Assembly: GCA_028287885.1 (NCBI GenBank)
Contig: JAQBOT010000062.1
Coordinates: forward strand, 1-12,015
Origin: Pedobacter sp.
GTDB taxonomy: Bacteria; Bacteroidota; Bacteroidia; Sphingobacteriales; Sphingobacteriaceae
Length of the DNA: 12,015 nt
Direction of reading: 5' to 3'
Made by a program: the position numbers and the translations under genes. Below, piece by piece: positions 6,574-12,015 of the stretch. The notes beneath the pieces are model-generated. The model was not told where the DNA came from and did not search any database. It saw nothing but the letters and a program-made list of their open reading frames with translations. Position 1 is the stretch's first letter. Every line of letters begins with the position of its first letter.

Positions 6574-7899
6574 ATGAAAAATCGCTTAGTCCTTTTTGCC
6601 ATATTAGTAACACAGTTCTGTTCTACAGTCAACGGCTTTGCACAGCAGAATGCATCAGGCCTGCCTAAACCGAATGACGTAACATTATACCAGATCAACA
6701 TTCGAACATTTAGTAACGAGGGGAACTTACAGGGCATATTACCCAGGCTTGATTCTATCAAAAACCTTGGCGTTAATGTTATTTACCTGATGCCGATATA
6801 CCCGATTGGTAAGCTGAAGTCGGTTAACTCACCGTATTGCGTAAGGGACTACAAGTCAGTAAATGAAGAGTTTGGGAGCTTGCAGGACTTAAGAGCGCTT
6901 GTTGATAGCATCCATGCCAAGCAGATGTCTGTGATCCTGGACTGGGTTCCAAATCATACTTCTTTCGATCACACATGGACCAAAAACAAATCCTGGTATC
7001 TGCAGGATAGTACTGGCAAGATATTGAGCCCTCCAGGAATGGGCTGGTCGGATGTAGCACAACTGAATTTTAAAAACGTCGAAATGCGGAAAGAGATGAT
7101 TGCATCGATGAAGTACTGGGTGCTTAACGCAAATATTGATGGCTTTCGTTGTGACTATGCAGATGGACCACCGTATGATTTCTGGAAACAGGCAGTCCAT
7201 GAACTAAGAAATATTCCAAATCGTGAACTGCTTTTGTTGGCGGAAGGCAGGAGAAGTGATCACTACAAGGCAGGCTTTGATTATAACTTTGGCTTTTCAT
7301 TTTTCGAGAATCTCAAAGCTGTTTATGCGAAGGGTAAATCGGTTAAATCTATAGACAGTGTAAACATTGCTGACCATAAAGGTGCCTCTAAGAAACAACA
7401 AATTGTTAGATATCTGACCAATCATGATGTAAATGGATCGGATGGAACTCCACAGGAGTTGTTTGGGGGAGATCGAGGAGCAATGGCGGCTTTTGTGGTC
7501 GCTGCTTACATGAACAGTGTACCTATGATCTATAATGGACAAGAGGTTGGAACTCCGTTTAGGCTTGTTTTTCCATTCACTACAAGAAAGATAGACTGGA
7601 GTCTGAATCCGCAGCTTACGGCAGAATACAAGAAACTTCTGGCGATAAGAAACCAAAGCGTTGCATTGCGTTCCAACAAAGTTCGAAGCTATAGTAATGA
7701 TGACGTTAGTGCTTTTGTTAAGAAAAAAGGATCGGAGGAGGTTTTTGTGTTGTCGAACCTTAGGGACAAACAGGTTAACTTCGATATTCCAGAGAAGCTT
7801 CGTGATTCTAAATGGACCAACGTGATAACAGCTGAAGTTTTTGATATAGGAAAGACCTTAATTATTCCCTCTTACGGTTATCTAATTCTGAAAAAGTAG
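6574..7899 (+). CDS. Secreted alpha-amylase-family (GH13) glycoside hydrolase
   Basis: This 441-residue protein begins with a signal peptide (about 1-24, ending GFAQ), so it acts in the periplasm or on the surface. The GH13 (beta/alpha)8 barrel spans about 35-355 and retains all four conserved regions: I, DWVPNH (123-128); II, GFRCDYAD with Arg192 and the nucleophile Asp194; III, LLLLAEG with acid/base Glu224; IV, LTNHD with Asp285. It should therefore be a retaining alpha-glucan hydrolase or transglycosylase. A short C-terminal beta-domain (about 365-441) ends in SYGYLILKK, a normal GH13 tail. The enzyme is small, with a short domain B. It could be an alpha-amylase, an oligo-glucosidase or a trehalose/maltose-active enzyme; I cannot choose from sequence. 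It appears to be transcribed alone from the region divergent to VOC. No Sus transporter is near. Confidence 0.92.
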   Translation: MKNRLVLFAILVTQFCSTVNGFAQQNASGLPKPNDVTLYQINIRTFSNEGNLQGILPRLDSIKNLGVNVIYLMPIYPIGKLKSVNSPYCVRDYKSVNEEFGSLQDLRALVDSIHAKQMSVILDWVPNHTSFDHTWTKNKSWYLQDSTGKILSPPGMGWSDVAQLNFKNVEMRKEMIASMKYWVLNANIDGFRCDYADGPPYDFWKQAVHELRNIPNRELLLLAEGRRSDHYKAGFDYNFGFSFFENLKAVYAKGKSVKSIDSVNIADHKGASKKQQIVRYLTNHDVNGSDGTPQELFGGDRGAMAAFVVAAYMNSVPMIYNGQEVGTPFRLVFPFTTRKIDWSLNPQLTAEYKKLLAIRNQSVALRSNKVRSYSNDDVSAFVKKKGSEEVFVLSNLRDKQVNFDIPEKLRDSKWTNVITAEVFDIGKTLIIPSYGYLILKK

Positions 7900-7983
7900 C
7901 GAACATAAAAGACGTAGGGAATACCAGATATTTAAGGTACACTTAATGCGTATAGTTACATTTTAGGGTTAAATTAAGAACCA

Positions 7984-8052
7984 GCAGTTGCAATAGCAAC
8001 AGCAATAGAAGCTGCAGCGGCAGTTGCAGAAAGCTTAGGTGCTCTGCAACTG
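7984..8052. repeat. GCA-rich low-complexity stretch plus 10-bp inverted repeat around the methyltransferase stop
   Basis: Bases 7984-8030 are a degenerate run of GCA/GCAAYA units (for example GTTGCAATAGCAAC, which is itself a 5-bp hairpin, then GCTGCAGC). CAGTTGCAGA (8021-8030) and TCTGCAACTG (8043-8052) are perfect 10-bp inverted repeats with a 12-nt spacer. In the minus-strand message the spacer contains the methyltransferase TAA (8037-8035), so the stop codon lies in a hairpin loop. No T-run follows on either strand, so a normal intrinsic terminator is not supported. Confidence 0.55.
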
Positions 8053-8640
8053 GGCCGTCCAAACTGTAGCACCACCACATTCCGCGTCATATTCCTTGTA
8101 TTCAAGTACCTGGAAGTTGTGCTTTTTTAGCAGCGATCTGTACTCCTGGGCATCTAAGGAGGCGTGAAAAAGGTTTTCCCCTCCATTCATCCCCCAGGCC
8201 TCCCCCCGCTCCTTGCCTGAAGTAAATATCAGGATACCATTTGTATTCATGTGCTTCAGGAATATATCAAACATGTACGGCTGGTCTTCTTGTGGAAGGT
8301 GGAAGAAACTATGCCAAGCCATAATTGCATCAAACTTCATGTCCAGTGAAAGCTCACGCATATCCGCTTCAAAAAACGTGGCAGAGGGCAGGTTTTCTTT
8401 TGCTATCTCCAGCATCTTATAACTGGCATCCACACCAGTCACCTGAAATCCATGATTTAAAAGATACTCCATCATTGGCTTTCCAGTTCCGCAGCCCAGG
8501 TCCAGAATGCTTGCACCTTCGGGAAGTAGGTTGATCAGCTTATCTAGATAGCCCTTTTCCATTAAATCCTGGTTCCGGCTTTGAGAATACCAGTCGGCAA
8601 TGAAGTTGTATTTCTCAAAAACCCGCTTCTTGTTCTCCAT
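8035..8640 (-). CDS. Class I SAM-dependent methyltransferase
   Basis: This 201-residue protein has the Rossmann-like methyltransferase fold and is probably cytoplasmic. Motif I, ILDLGCGTGKP (45-55), binds S-adenosylmethionine. VTGVDASYKML (67-77) carries the acidic residue at the end of strand beta2, and EADMREL (91-97) is the next cofactor-contacting motif. FDAIMAWHSFFHLPQ (103-117) is the typical motif IV/post-motif region. The N-terminal part (VFEKYNFIADWYSQSRNQDL) resembles small-molecule methyltransferases of the Methyltransf_11/25 type. The start codon lies 13 bases after the msrA stop on the same strand, so the two genes very likely form an operon read from the 9143-9479 region. The methyl acceptor is unknown. 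Confidence 0.9.
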   Translation of the reverse strand: MENKKRVFEKYNFIADWYSQSRNQDLMEKGYLDKLINLLPEGASILDLGCGTGKPMMEYLLNHGFQVTGVDASYKMLEIAKENLPSATFFEADMRELSLDMKFDAIMAWHSFFHLPQEDQPYMFDIFLKHMNTNGILIFTSGKERGEAWGMNGGENLFHASLDAQEYRSLLKKHNFQVLEYKEYDAECGGATVWTAQLQST

Positions 8641-8653
8641 TAGTCAAGCGGTA

Positions 8654-9142
8654 TTATAATTTCCAATCGGGCCTTTCAAAGTGGCAGGTATACCCGTAGG
8701 GATTCTTTTGTAAATAGTCTTGGTGTTCCTCCTCTGCATTCCAAAATTCAGATGCCGGGACAACCTCTGTTACAATTTTACCAGGCCACTTACCAGAAGC
8801 ATCCAGCTCCGCGATCAAAGCTTTGGCAGTCTCCCGCTGTTGCTCATCCAAAAAGAATATTGCAGAACGGTAAGAGGCGCCTACATCATTCCCCTGCCTG
8901 TTTCGTGTTGATGGATCATGAATTTGGAAAAAATACTCAAGTAGTTCGCGGTATGACAAACGCGTAGGATCAAATGTAATTTCTAATGCTTCGGCATGAG
9001 TTCCGTGGTTTCGGTAAGTCGCATTTGGAACATCACCCCCGGTGTAACCTACAACAGTGGAAGTCACGCCAGGATAATGCCTAAATAATTCTTCTACACC
9101 CCAGAAGCAACCACCGGCTAGAATAGCTTTTTCTTCATTCAT
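8654..9142 (-). CDS. msrA: Peptide-methionine (S)-S-oxide reductase MsrA
   Basis: This 162-residue enzyme reduces the S-epimer of methionine sulfoxide in proteins, normally with thioredoxin as electron donor. The signature [12 protein letters not shown] carries catalytic Cys12, followed by [25 protein letters not shown] and SYRSAIFF, all normal for the family. The C-terminal [13 protein letters not shown] contains Cys153, in the position used as the resolving cysteine by short MsrA proteins such as the mycobacterial one; the longer E. coli tail is missing. The [19 protein letters not shown] stretch has AS where many members have TQ. There is no signal peptide, so it should be cytoplasmic, and no MsrB domain is fused. 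The methyltransferase follows by 13 bases. A 17-bp tandem duplication lies in its immediate leader. Confidence 0.95.
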   Translation of the reverse strand: MNEEKAILAGGCFWGVEELFRHYPGVTSTVVGYTGGDVPNATYRNHGTHAEALEITFDPTRLSYRELLEYFFQIHDPSTRNRQGNDVGASYRSAIFFLDEQQRETAKALIAELDASGKWPGKIVTEVVPASEFWNAEEEHQDYLQKNPYGYTCHFERPDWKL

Positions 9143-9149
9143 ATGGTTT

Positions 9150-9182
9150 TCTCTTTTAAACAGTTGTCTCTTTTAAACAGTT
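9150..9182. repeat. 17-bp tandem duplication in the msrA leader
   Basis: TCTCTTTTAAACAGTT occurs at 9150-9165 and again at 9167-9182, separated by one G, so the period is 17 bp and the match is perfect over 16 bp. Read towards msrA it gives two copies of AACTGTTTAAAAGAGA, the nearer one ending 7 bp before the start codon. On the plus strand each copy contains ACAGTT, similar to half-sites of LytTR regulators. It could be an operator, an RNA element or a recent slippage event. Confidence 0.7.
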
Positions 9183-9270
9183 AAAGGTACGGCCTCAATG
9201 TGTAAACGGCACCGACCTTTGTGAAAAAACATAACGCCAGAAGTCCGATTAAGGCATTACAATTTAACTT

Positions 9271-9309
9271 ATTGACAAGCACCTGACACAAGCTTAGGTC
9301 ATTGTCAAT
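9271..9309. repeat. Nested inverted repeat in the msrA/BNR control region
   Basis: ATTGACAA (9271-9278) and TTGTCAAT (9302-9309) are perfect 8-bp inverted repeats. Inside them ACCT (9281-9284) pairs with AGGT (9296-9299), leaving a symmetric two-by-two internal loop and an 11-nt apical loop. This could be a regulator-binding site with separated half-sites or a transcript hairpin. Confidence 0.45.
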
Positions 9310-9405
9310 TGAAATGTTTGGGCCTTGATTTAACAACTACTTTAGAGCCTCTAACTTACTGGCTACCATTGCTACTTTTTCGTAACACAACATTGGACTT
9401 TTGCT

Positions 9406-9453
9406 AACTTGACATTGCAAGTTTTTGGTAACTTAGCGTGTTATTTATCTTGT
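9406..9453 (+). promoter_or_regulatory. Candidate promoter of the BNR gene with adjoining 6-6-6 inverted repeat
   Basis: TTTG (9424-9427) and TATCTTG (9446-9452), 18 bases apart, approximate the Bacteroidota -33 TTTG / -7 TAnnTTTG promoter. A perfect inverted repeat, AACTTG (9406-9411) and CAAGTT (9418-9423) with a 6-nt spacer, abuts the -33 element, where a regulator would contact polymerase. If this promoter is right, transcription starts after the GTG at 9438, which supports the ATG at 9480 as the BNR start. Confidence 0.33.
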
Positions 9454-9479
9454 TTGATAACAGCACCAAAAAAAGACCT

Positions 9480-10520
9480 ATGAAGTATTATTTTCGAGTG
9501 TTCGTAGCTATAGCCTTCTGCTTTCTTAGCACAATCAGTATGGCAATATCGCCAATCAACGGTAAGCAACCAAATGCCGCCATTGATGTTAATGGGACGA
9601 TTAGGGTCGTTTACGGGCAAGCTGCAAAGATCTATTGCATCACTTCTAAAAATCATGGTCAAAGTTTTTCAACGCCCGTTTTGGTTGCTGAGGTCCCGAA
9701 TATGCACCTGGGTCACACTAGGGGTCCGCAAATTGCCTCCTCCTTACATTATAGCATGATAACGGCTATGGACAAGAACGGAGAAATTCACTCCTTTAAG
9801 CTGGATCATTCCAAAAACGTGTGGACGACGACATCTCATGTAAATGATTTAAAAGGATCTGCGCCTGAAGGGTTGATGTCGATTACAGCTGATGAACATG
9901 ATCACTTTTTTGCGGTATGGCTTGACGTCAGAATTGCGAAGTTGAATAATATATTCTTTTCTACCTATTCTAATACGGGTTCATGGAAGACAAATAAACT
10001 TGTTTATAGATCACCTGAGGGACATGTTTGTGAATGTTGCAAACCCAACATCTCTTGGAATAACAACAAGATTGCGATTACATTTAGAAACTGGATCAAT
10101 GGTTCAAGAGACATTTACTATTCCACATCGACCAACAATGGCCAGACTTTTACAAATGCTGTTCAATCCGGATACGGAACATGGAAGCTAGCGGGCTGCC
10201 CCATGGATGGCGGAGGGTCGGCTGTGAATGACAAAGGCGTATTGTCTGCAGCATGGCAACGAAATGGAGAAGTGTTTTACATCAATGGTAAGTTAGCGGA
10301 ACGAAGGATTGGCGCAGGGCGTGGTGTGAGCATGGCCCAGGGTAGCGGTAACACTTACATTGGATGGCAGGAAGATGGCACGATTAGACTGTATAATCTA
10401 AAGAGCAACAAAACCATCGACCTTGGGAAGGGAAGTTCAGCCAGGATTAGTATTCTGCCAGATGGCAAAGCTTTTTGCGTGTGGGAAGAAGGAGAAAACA
10501 TTAAATACAAACTTAGCTAG
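9480..10520 (+). CDS. Secreted BNR/sialidase-fold beta-propeller protein with C-x-C-C and GCP motifs, function unknown
   Basis: I start this at ATG 9480 (346 residues), which opens a clean signal peptide (about 1-22, ending ISMA); an in-frame GTG at 9438 would add 14 unlikely residues and overlap the candidate promoter. At least two Asp-box (BNR) repeats are visible, SKNHGQSF (about 56-63) and STNNGQTF (217-224), so it is probably a beta-propeller. It would often be annotated exo-alpha-sialidase, but I see no convincing sialidase arginine triad or catalytic motif. Instead it has HVCECCKPN (Cys184, Cys186, Cys187) and AGCPMDGGG (Cys240), a cysteine pattern I recall from a widespread BNR subgroup, usually of unknown function. 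The cysteines could bind a metal or form disulfides. Downstream, after 185 bp, come the DsrE-like and TsdA-like genes. Any link to sulfur chemistry is inference. Confidence 0.8.
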   Translation: MKYYFRVFVAIAFCFLSTISMAISPINGKQPNAAIDVNGTIRVVYGQAAKIYCITSKNHGQSFSTPVLVAEVPNMHLGHTRGPQIASSLHYSMITAMDKNGEIHSFKLDHSKNVWTTTSHVNDLKGSAPEGLMSITADEHDHFFAVWLDVRIAKLNNIFFSTYSNTGSWKTNKLVYRSPEGHVCECCKPNISWNNNKIAITFRNWINGSRDIYYSTSTNNGQTFTNAVQSGYGTWKLAGCPMDGGGSAVNDKGVLSAAWQRNGEVFYINGKLAERRIGAGRGVSMAQGSGNTYIGWQEDGTIRLYNLKSNKTIDLGKGSSARISILPDGKAFCVWEEGENIKYKLS

Positions 10521-10644
10521 CTAACGAGGCTTGGTGAAGCACAGGTAATGGGGCACAGAAAAAGCATTTTGTCAACTTGCAAATTCTGGCTGTTTTGCGT
10601 ATTTTAATACTTGATTTTCACGACTCGATTGTTCTTTATTTATA

Positions 10645-10687
10645 GTGGGTACTTGATTCCGCGCAGGCAGTCCTGCGGCATATCCAC
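10645..10687 (+). promoter_or_regulatory. Nested hairpin in the leader of the dsrE-like gene
   Basis: CGCAGG (10662-10667) and CCTGCG (10672-10677) form a perfect 6-bp stem with a CAGT loop. Around it, GTGGGTA (10645-10651) pairs with TATCCAC (10681-10687) including one G-U pair, with a 10-nt left and a 3-nt right internal loop. The structure ends 18 bases before the ATG at 10706. It might control translation or be the end of an upstream transcript; there is no T-run after it. It matches no riboswitch class that I can recognise. Confidence 0.4.
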
Positions 10688-10705
10688 GTTTAATATTTTG
10701 AATCA

Positions 10706-11119
10706 ATGAAAAAGTTATTTTCAGCATTTGTGCTATTATTCTTTTATTATAGCAGCAATGCACAGTTAAAAAACTACCAGGCAGTCTTCGACGTCTCGGT
10801 TAAAGATTCGGTTAGCCAACAGGCCGTTATCCGCGAACTATCTCTGATCAAAACAGCAAGTCCGGAAGCAAACCTGGAAGCTGTTGTTTACGGACAAGGC
10901 CTCAATCTTGTGCTTAAAGACAAATCTGCACATTCTGACGCCATTACCAAGTTGATTAACACCAATCACGTCTCCTTTAAAGTTTGCGGGATGACGCTCA
11001 ACAGAAATCATGTAGACAAAAGTCAGCTCATTCCAGGCGTTGAAGTGGTCCCTGATGGAATTTATGAAATTGTAATGAAGCAGAAAGAAGGTTGGGGGTA
11101 CATCAAAGTAGCGCAATAA
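10706..11119 (+). CDS. Secreted DsrE/DsrF-like sulfur-relay family protein
   Basis: This 137-residue protein starts with a signal peptide (about 1-19, ending SSNAQ) and so is periplasmic, unlike the cytoplasmic DsrE of sulfur oxidisers. The mature part shows the DsrE-like fold pattern: strand YQAVFDVSV, helical middle, EAVVYGQGLNLVL, then VSFKVCGMTLNR with the single mature cysteine Cys94, and PGVEVVPDGIYEIVMKQKEGWGYIKV at the end. In DsrE and TusD proteins the cysteine at this position accepts persulfide sulfur, so Cys94 may do the same. The gene is 27 bp before the TsdA-like cytochrome on the same strand, which strongly suggests co-transcription and a joint role with thiosulfate or tetrathionate. 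A structured leader precedes it. The family call is firm; the substrate is inferred from its partner. Confidence 0.87.
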   Translation: MKKLFSAFVLLFFYYSSNAQLKNYQAVFDVSVKDSVSQQAVIRELSLIKTASPEANLEAVVYGQGLNLVLKDKSAHSDAITKLINTNHVSFKVCGMTLNRNHVDKSQLIPGVEVVPDGIYEIVMKQKEGWGYIKVAQ

Positions 11120-11146
11120 GGCTTTAATGAAAGGTGTGGTTCTATT

Positions 11147-12015
11147 ATGAAAGCTTATAAAATTCGGCACTTGAGCATCATTGTCATATTTATGGCCATG
11201 TTTCCCCTAATGCTGAACAGCTGCAGAGAGCAAAGCAAAAAACCAATTAAAGCGACCTCCAAAGATCTCGGCTGGAAAGCACCGGATATCAATAAGCTTC
11301 CTGCTGACTCAGAATCAAACCTGATAAGGTATGGCAGAGATCTTATTGTGCATACTTCGAAGTATTATGGCCCAAAAGGCTCCATTGCCAGGATCAGTAA
11401 CGGAATGGAATGTCAGAACTGCCACCTGGATGGAGGAACCCGTCCATTTGGCAACTCATTCGCCGCAGTTTTTTCAAACTATCCAAAATACAGGCCTCGA
11501 AGCGGCAGAGTTGAATCTATAGAATTCAGGGTGAATGAGTGCATGGAGCGCAGTATGAACGGAAAAAAGATAGACACGCTAAGTCGCGAAATGAAGGCTA
11601 TTAAAGCATATCTGTCCTGGCTCGGTAAGGATGTGCCGAAAGGCGTTAAACCAGTCGGCGCAGGAATACAGGAGATTGCTTTCTTGAAACGTGCGGCTGA
11701 TCCACAAAAAGGGAGAGGGTTATATTCAGCCAAGTGCCAAAGCTGTCATGGAAAAGACGGACAGGGTCTTAAAAACAAAGATGCTTCAGGATACTTGTAT
11801 CCACCCCTTTGGGGCGAAAAAAGTTACAATGTAAGTGCAGGCATGTTTAGAATTTCGAGGTTCGCTGCGTTTGTGAAACATAACATGCCCTATACTCCTG
11901 TAAAAATGGATCCCAGGTTAACGGATGAAGAAGCGTGGGATCTAGCCGCATATGTGAATTCACAGCAACGCACAAGGAAGTTTTTCAGGTATGACTGGAA
12001 AGAGATCAGCTCTAA
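11147..12015 (+). CDS. tsdA: TsdA-like diheme cytochrome c lipoprotein (thiosulfate dehydrogenase/tetrathionate reductase), 3' end beyond window
   Basis: 289 codons are visible and the frame is still open at the window edge. The N-terminus has a hydrophobic stretch (about 9-25) ending LMLNSC, so Cys26 is a probable lipidation site anchoring the protein to a periplasm-facing membrane. Two c-type heme motifs are present: CQNCH (89-93) and CQSCH (197-201). Between them NECMERSMNGK carries Cys132, matching the unusual cysteine axial ligand of heme 1 in TsdA. KHNMPYTP (244-251) supplies Met247 as the likely heme 2 ligand, preceded by Asn, as I recall for Campylobacter TsdA rather than the Lys-Met of Allochromatium. 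TsdA couples two thiosulfates to tetrathionate, or the reverse. AAAGG (11130-11134) is a possible ribosome site. The sequence FRYDWKEI suggests only a short C-terminus is missing. Confidence 0.88.
   Translation, partial: MKAYKIRHLSIIVIFMAMFPLMLNSCREQSKKPIKATSKDLGWKAPDINKLPADSESNLIRYGRDLIVHTSKYYGPKGSIARISNGMECQNCHLDGGTRPFGNSFAAVFSNYPKYRPRSGRVESIEFRVNECMERSMNGKKIDTLSREMKAIKAYLSWLGKDVPKGVKPVGAGIQEIAFLKRAADPQKGRGLYSAKCQSCHGKDGQGLKNKDASGYLYPPLWGEKSYNVSAGMFRISRFAAFVKHNMPYTPVKMDPRLTDEEAWDLAAYVNSQQRTRKFFRYDWKEISS

Larger units (their letters stand above)
9143..9479. promoter_or_regulatory. Divergent control region between msrA and the BNR protein gene
   Basis: This 337-bp stretch holds no credible gene; the reading frame open from GTG 9438 is the upstream extension of the BNR gene, not a separate one. 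It must contain the promoters for msrA (leftward) and the BNR gene (rightward). The three structured elements in it, a tandem duplication and two inverted repeats, are listed separately. Confidence 0.7.

Noticed and set aside
3893..7899. Polysaccharide utilisation locus
   Set aside because: There are two glycosidases, but no SusC/SusD pair, hybrid sensor or ECF sigma/anti-sigma pair, and a VOC gene on the opposite strand lies between them.
8013..8090. Minus-strand +1-frame Ala-rich peptide overlapping the methyltransferase end, resembling a small hydrophobic peptide or a frameshifted tail
   Set aside because: The methyltransferase already ends naturally with its usual C-terminus, and the Ala-rich residues reflect GCA-type low-complexity DNA.
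9438..9479. GTG start giving a 360-residue BNR protein
   Set aside because: The ATG at 9480 starts a proper signal peptide; the extra 14 residues would spoil it and overlap the candidate promoter.
11127..11150. Seven-codon mini-ORF whose TGA overlaps the tsdA-like ATG (ATGA)
   Set aside because: A suggestive translational-coupling layout, but with only seven codons and no conservation data, chance is at least as likely.

Overview
The window looks like a chromosomal segment of a Bacteroidota bacterium, most likely of the Sphingobacteriaceae (Pedobacter/Mucilaginibacter type). The reasons are a LytS/YehU-type histidine kinase overlapping a LytTR response regulator, secreted GH43 and GH13 glycosidases, few Shine-Dalgarno sites, and the overall style of the proteins. 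This placement is inference from protein character; no rRNA or other marker is present. No tRNA, rRNA, CRISPR array, transposase or integrase was seen.

Layout. Bases 1-190 carry a strong intrinsic terminator (29-78) for something upstream of the window. A DinB-family protein (191-688, +) then converges, with one base between the stops, on a maltose/galactoside-type O-acetyltransferase (690-1265, -). Divergent from the latter is a two-gene signalling operon, a polytopic histidine kinase and its LytTR regulator (1427-3642), overlapping by 16 bp. Next come a secreted three-domain GH43 glycosidase (3893-6013, +), a small VOC protein (6090-6446, -) and a secreted GH13 alpha-amylase-family enzyme (6574-7899, +). 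There is no SusC/SusD pair, so this is not a recognisable polysaccharide utilisation locus. A minus-strand pair follows, msrA (9142-8654) and a SAM methyltransferase (8640-8035). A 337-bp divergent control region separates it from the last block.

The last block (9480 to the window end, +) is the most interesting. It holds a periplasmic BNR/sialidase-fold protein with a C-x-C-C cluster and a GCP motif, a secreted DsrE-like protein with one central cysteine, and a lipoprotein diheme cytochrome c of the TsdA (thiosulfate dehydrogenase/tetrathionate reductase) type that runs off the window. The dsrE-like and tsdA-like genes are 27 bp apart and probably co-transcribed. Together they suggest a cell-envelope sulfur-compound module: TsdA would interconvert thiosulfate and tetrathionate, and the DsrE-like cysteine could carry sulfane sulfur. 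The BNR protein's role is unknown; it may only be a neighbour, since 185 bp separate it from the dsrE-like gene. Divergent msrA adds a sulfur-oxidation-damage theme, which may be coincidental.

Non-coding structure is unusually rich: an 11-bp perfect inverted repeat bracketing the GH43/VOC convergent gap, a 16-bp palindrome before GH43, a 17-bp tandem duplication before msrA, two inverted repeats in the msrA/BNR control region, a nested hairpin leader before the dsrE-like gene, and a hairpin whose loop contains the methyltransferase stop codon.
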